Positions 61,409 to 64,000 of a stretch of DNA of 64,000 nt are shown one piece after another. Position numbers and translations under genes: made by a program. The stretch spans positions 1-64,000 of the forward strand of contig CAJNDS010000249.1 in NCBI GenBank assembly GCA_905221605.1, in the 5' to 3' direction. Source of the DNA: Symbiodinium natans. Its lineage: Eukaryota; Sar; Dinophyceae; Suessiales; Symbiodiniaceae. The notes below the pieces were generated by a model that worked only from the letters and a program-made list of their open reading frames with translations, was not told the DNA's origin and ran no database searches. The first letter of the stretch is position 1. Every line of letters begins with the position of its first letter.

Positions 61409-61510
61409 CTTTCCGGGCCCCAGCCCAGAGCCGCCTCGTAGTGCTTGTGGGCATAGGCGACGATGCCGTTGCCGAAGCGCGTCAGCTGCAACGCGCCGGC
61501 CCGGTGGTTC
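61409..61510 (-). CDS. Minus-strand exon, TPR-like helix, near-perfect GC3
   Basis: CCTTAAG|G acceptor, then NHRAGALQLTRFGNGIVAYA, HKHYEAALGWGPE and two bases, ending at AAAG|GCCCCG (GC donor). 25 of the first 27 codons end in G or C, the strongest bias in the window. The pattern approximates a TPR but lacks the full consensus. Confidence 0.55.
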
Positions 61511-61619
61511 CTTAAGGTTGCCTCTCTCTCTCACTGGTTCCCGTCTGAGCTTTGCTGGCACTCTCCCCCCACTTTCTCTTTAAAGGCGAGCCACTCATAC
61601 TGGCCACTCAAGATTGTCG

Positions 61620-62218
61620 TACACCGACAACACCAACGACGCCAACGACACCAACGACACCAACGACGCCAACGACAACACCAACAACAGCAACGACACC
61701 AACGACGCCAACCACGCCAACGACACCAACGACAGCAACCCACAGCAACGACACCAACGACACCAACGACGCCAACGACACCAACGACACCAACGACGCC
61801 AACGACGCCAACGACGCCAACGATGCCAGTGACGCCAACGACACCAACGACAACACCAACAACAGCAACGACACCAACACTGCCGGCGACACCAATGACA
61901 CCACCAACGACAACACCAACGATAACACCAACGACCAAACCAACGACCAAACCAACCACAAAACCAACGACGGCGACGGCGTCAATGACGGCAAGGACAC
62001 CAACGACACCAACAACAACATCAACAACAACAGCAACACCAACAACGACACCAACAACAACACCAACAACAATACAAACAACCACACCGACAACGACACC
62101 AACAACGACCCCAACAACACACCAACAACGACACCAACAACGACACCAACAACGACACCAACAACACACCAACAACGACACCAACAACGACACCAATAAC
62201 GACACCGGTAACGACACC

Positions 62219-62250
<32 letters not shown>

Positions 62251-62262
62251 CAAGAAGAATAA
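61620..62262 (+). repeat. ACCAACGAC-type minisatellite
   Basis: Degenerate 6-9-bp units (ACCAACGAC, GCCAACGAC, ACCAACAAC) over about 640 bp. The frames give TPT, NDTND or valine-rich ORFs of up to 312 codons that are not genes. Confidence 0.95.
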
Positions 62263-62759
62263 CAAGGTCGCGATCTCGTAACGGACCCCAGGCTTTTCCT
62301 TGCTTGGCATGTCGAAAACACTGGCAGGCGTGGCAAACTTGAGCATGCGGGGGTGGGGGGGGGGGGTCACGGACCCCTTTTTGTAAAACGCGATTTTCCT
62401 ACTTTGTACGTTTTTATCGAAAAACGCGTTTTCGCTCAGGTTTTTAGTCTTCAGGCGTCGTAAAATCAACTGTTTGCAGTCGAAAACTTAGCTTCTGAAA
62501 ATAAGAGGTTTTTGCACGTGCAGGTTTTTCGGGTGTTTTTTGGACGTACATTTTTGGTCTAAAATGGGTTTTCGAGTGGGCTTTTTGACAGCACATGCAA
62601 AAAATGTGTTTTTCAAGGACTTTTGAGGGCCAAATGGCATGTGTACACTTTTGGGGTTTTTTTACCGCTTTGGGAAGAGTCTGGCATGGACGTTGCTAGC
62701 AGTGATTCCATGAGACAGCTGTTGATTGTGGAGGGCAAAACGCAAACCCAAGAAGTTCT

Positions 62760-62950
62760 GCACTGCAAAGCCGAATAGCTGTGCCCTGAACCCTAAACCT
62801 AAACCCAACAGCCAAAAAGTCCTGCATTGCCAAGCCGAGAAGCTATGCCCTGAACCCTAAACGTAAACCCTAAACAAGCAGTTCTGCAAGCCCGAAGACT
62901 CTGCATCCTGCACCCTGAAACTCTGAAGCTGAGAGCCGAAACCATAAACA
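62760..62950 (-). repeat. Telomere-like repeat family, reverse orientation
   Basis: Two to three copies of TGCAAAGCCGA...CCCTGAACCCTAAAC (unit about 65 bp). Related to the repeat at 38985-39240 but inverted. Confidence 0.6.
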
Positions 62951-63028
62951 AGCAGTTCTGCATCAAGACTCCTGCCAAGCCCAAACCCGCGAACAGTCTA
63001 CCGTAAACCCAAAAGGACACCACTCGGC

Positions 63029-63505
63029 GGACATGGATGCTTTGGCCATTCGCACGCACTGGCAACACGGACGTTCTCATCGTGCGGACATGGATGCTTT
63101 GGCCATTCGCACGCACTGGCAACACGGACGTTCTCATCGTGCGGACATGGATGCTCTGGCCATTCGCACGCACTGGTAACACGGACGTTCTCATCGTGCG
63201 GACATGGATGCTCTGGCCATTCGCACGCACTGGTAACACGGACGTTCTCATCGTGCGGGCATGGATGCTCTGGCCATTCGCACGCACTGGTAACACGGGC
63301 GTTCTCATCGTGCGGACATGGATGCTCTGGCCATTCGCACGCATGGTAACACGGACGTTCTCATCGTGCGGCACATGGATGCTCTGGCCATTCGCACGCA
63401 CTGGTAACACGGACGTTCTCATCGTGCGGACATGGATGCTCTGGCCATTCGCACGCACTGGGTTTTTCGGACGTCTGTTTCGTGCGGACATGGATGCTCT
63501 GGCCA
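63029..63505. repeat. 57-bp minisatellite open on both strands
   Basis: About eight copies of a 57-bp unit starting GGACATGGATGCTTTGGCCA and ending TTCTCATCGTGC, with few differences. Since 57 is a multiple of three, reading frames persist: 174 codons on the plus strand (63037-63558) and 243 on the minus (63527-62799). Confidence 0.9.
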
Positions 63506-63721
63506 CTGGGTTTTTCTTCTGTTTCAAGCTTGGTAATGTCTCATGTCAAAAACCCTAGTTTAGGAAAAAAATGCTTCGGCAAAAAGGCCCAAAATCGCGT
63601 TTTAAAAAAAAAGGCCTTGCAGACCCCAACCCCCCACCCCCGCATGCTCAAGTTTACCACGCCTGCCAATGTTTTCGACATGCCAAGTAAGGAAAAGCCT
63701 GCGGTCCGTTACGAGATCGTT

Positions 63722-64000
<279 letters not shown>

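Larger units (their letters stand above)
62270..63719. mobile_element. 1.45-kb element with inverted termini of about 130 bp
   Basis: Left end 62270-62398 and right end 63592-63719 are inverted copies with about 90% identity by eye: CGATCTCGTAACGGACC, GGCTTTTCCTT, CTTGGCATGTCGAAAACA, GGCAGGCGTGG, AAACTTGAGCATGCGGGGGT and, innermost, AAAACGCGATTTT. Outside both ends lie CAA/ACC simple repeats. The inside holds T-rich sequence, telomere-like repeats and a 57-bp minisatellite. No transposase was found. Confidence 0.7.

Noticed and set aside
61463-62469. Threonine/proline and valine-rich ORFs up to 312 codons
   Set aside because: ACCAACGAC minisatellite.

Overview
The window is nuclear DNA of a eukaryote, most likely a dinoflagellate. 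Four things point there. There are no prokaryotic-style genes and no long clean ORFs. Coding sequence comes in short pieces with GC-rich third codon positions, cut by introns that usually end in AG followed by G. Plant/algal-type telomeric repeats sit inside the sequence. A 13-nt match to the 3' part of the dinoflagellate spliced leader lies at 1846-1858 on the minus strand, right after an AG. The lineage is an inference; no gene settles it. Every exon below was found by eye from codon periodicity, splice signals and reading-frame phase. Single exons are therefore provisional. Chains whose phases agree across several introns are firmer.

Layout. 1-4.1 kb: a possible retroposed gene (minus strand) behind the spliced-leader relic, then an interstitial telomeric array, a poly-G/TA block and a repeat cluster. 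About 6.8 kb: one minus-strand exon. 7.46-13.4 kb: a plus-strand gene, with exons at 7460, 7670, 10775, 11005 and 11161 and more coding segments to 13.35 kb. Its second intron holds a 2.3-kb AT-rich inverted-repeat element (8450-10725). 14.1-61.5 kb: the minus strand carries a very long series of small exons, so the plus gene and this block converge tail to tail near 13.4-14.1 kb. The block ends in a well-supported TPR gene terminus (stop at 14096). From about 26 to 58 kb the minus-strand exons mostly encode charged alpha-helical or coiled-coil segments, many only 24-90 nt long. Between 46 and 48.2 kb lie larger exons of an unrecognised globular protein. I cannot say whether this is one giant gene or several.

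Introns and spacers are full of simple repeats: a GT array (31.3-32.1 kb), GTA/TAC triplet arrays (38, 39.5 and 44 kb), poly-C tracts joined to TA or TAC microsatellites, satellites of about 110 bp (34.6-35.6 and 50.2-52.7 kb), a perfect 38-bp hairpin (53.0 kb), and at the right end a 1.45-kb element with inverted termini of about 130 bp (62.27-63.72 kb) carrying a 57-bp repeat that is open on both strands.

No tRNA, rRNA, CRISPR array or prokaryotic operon was recognised. Long ORFs made of VCVC, HTHT, SRSR, LLLL, TPT or NQN are translations of simple repeats, not genes.
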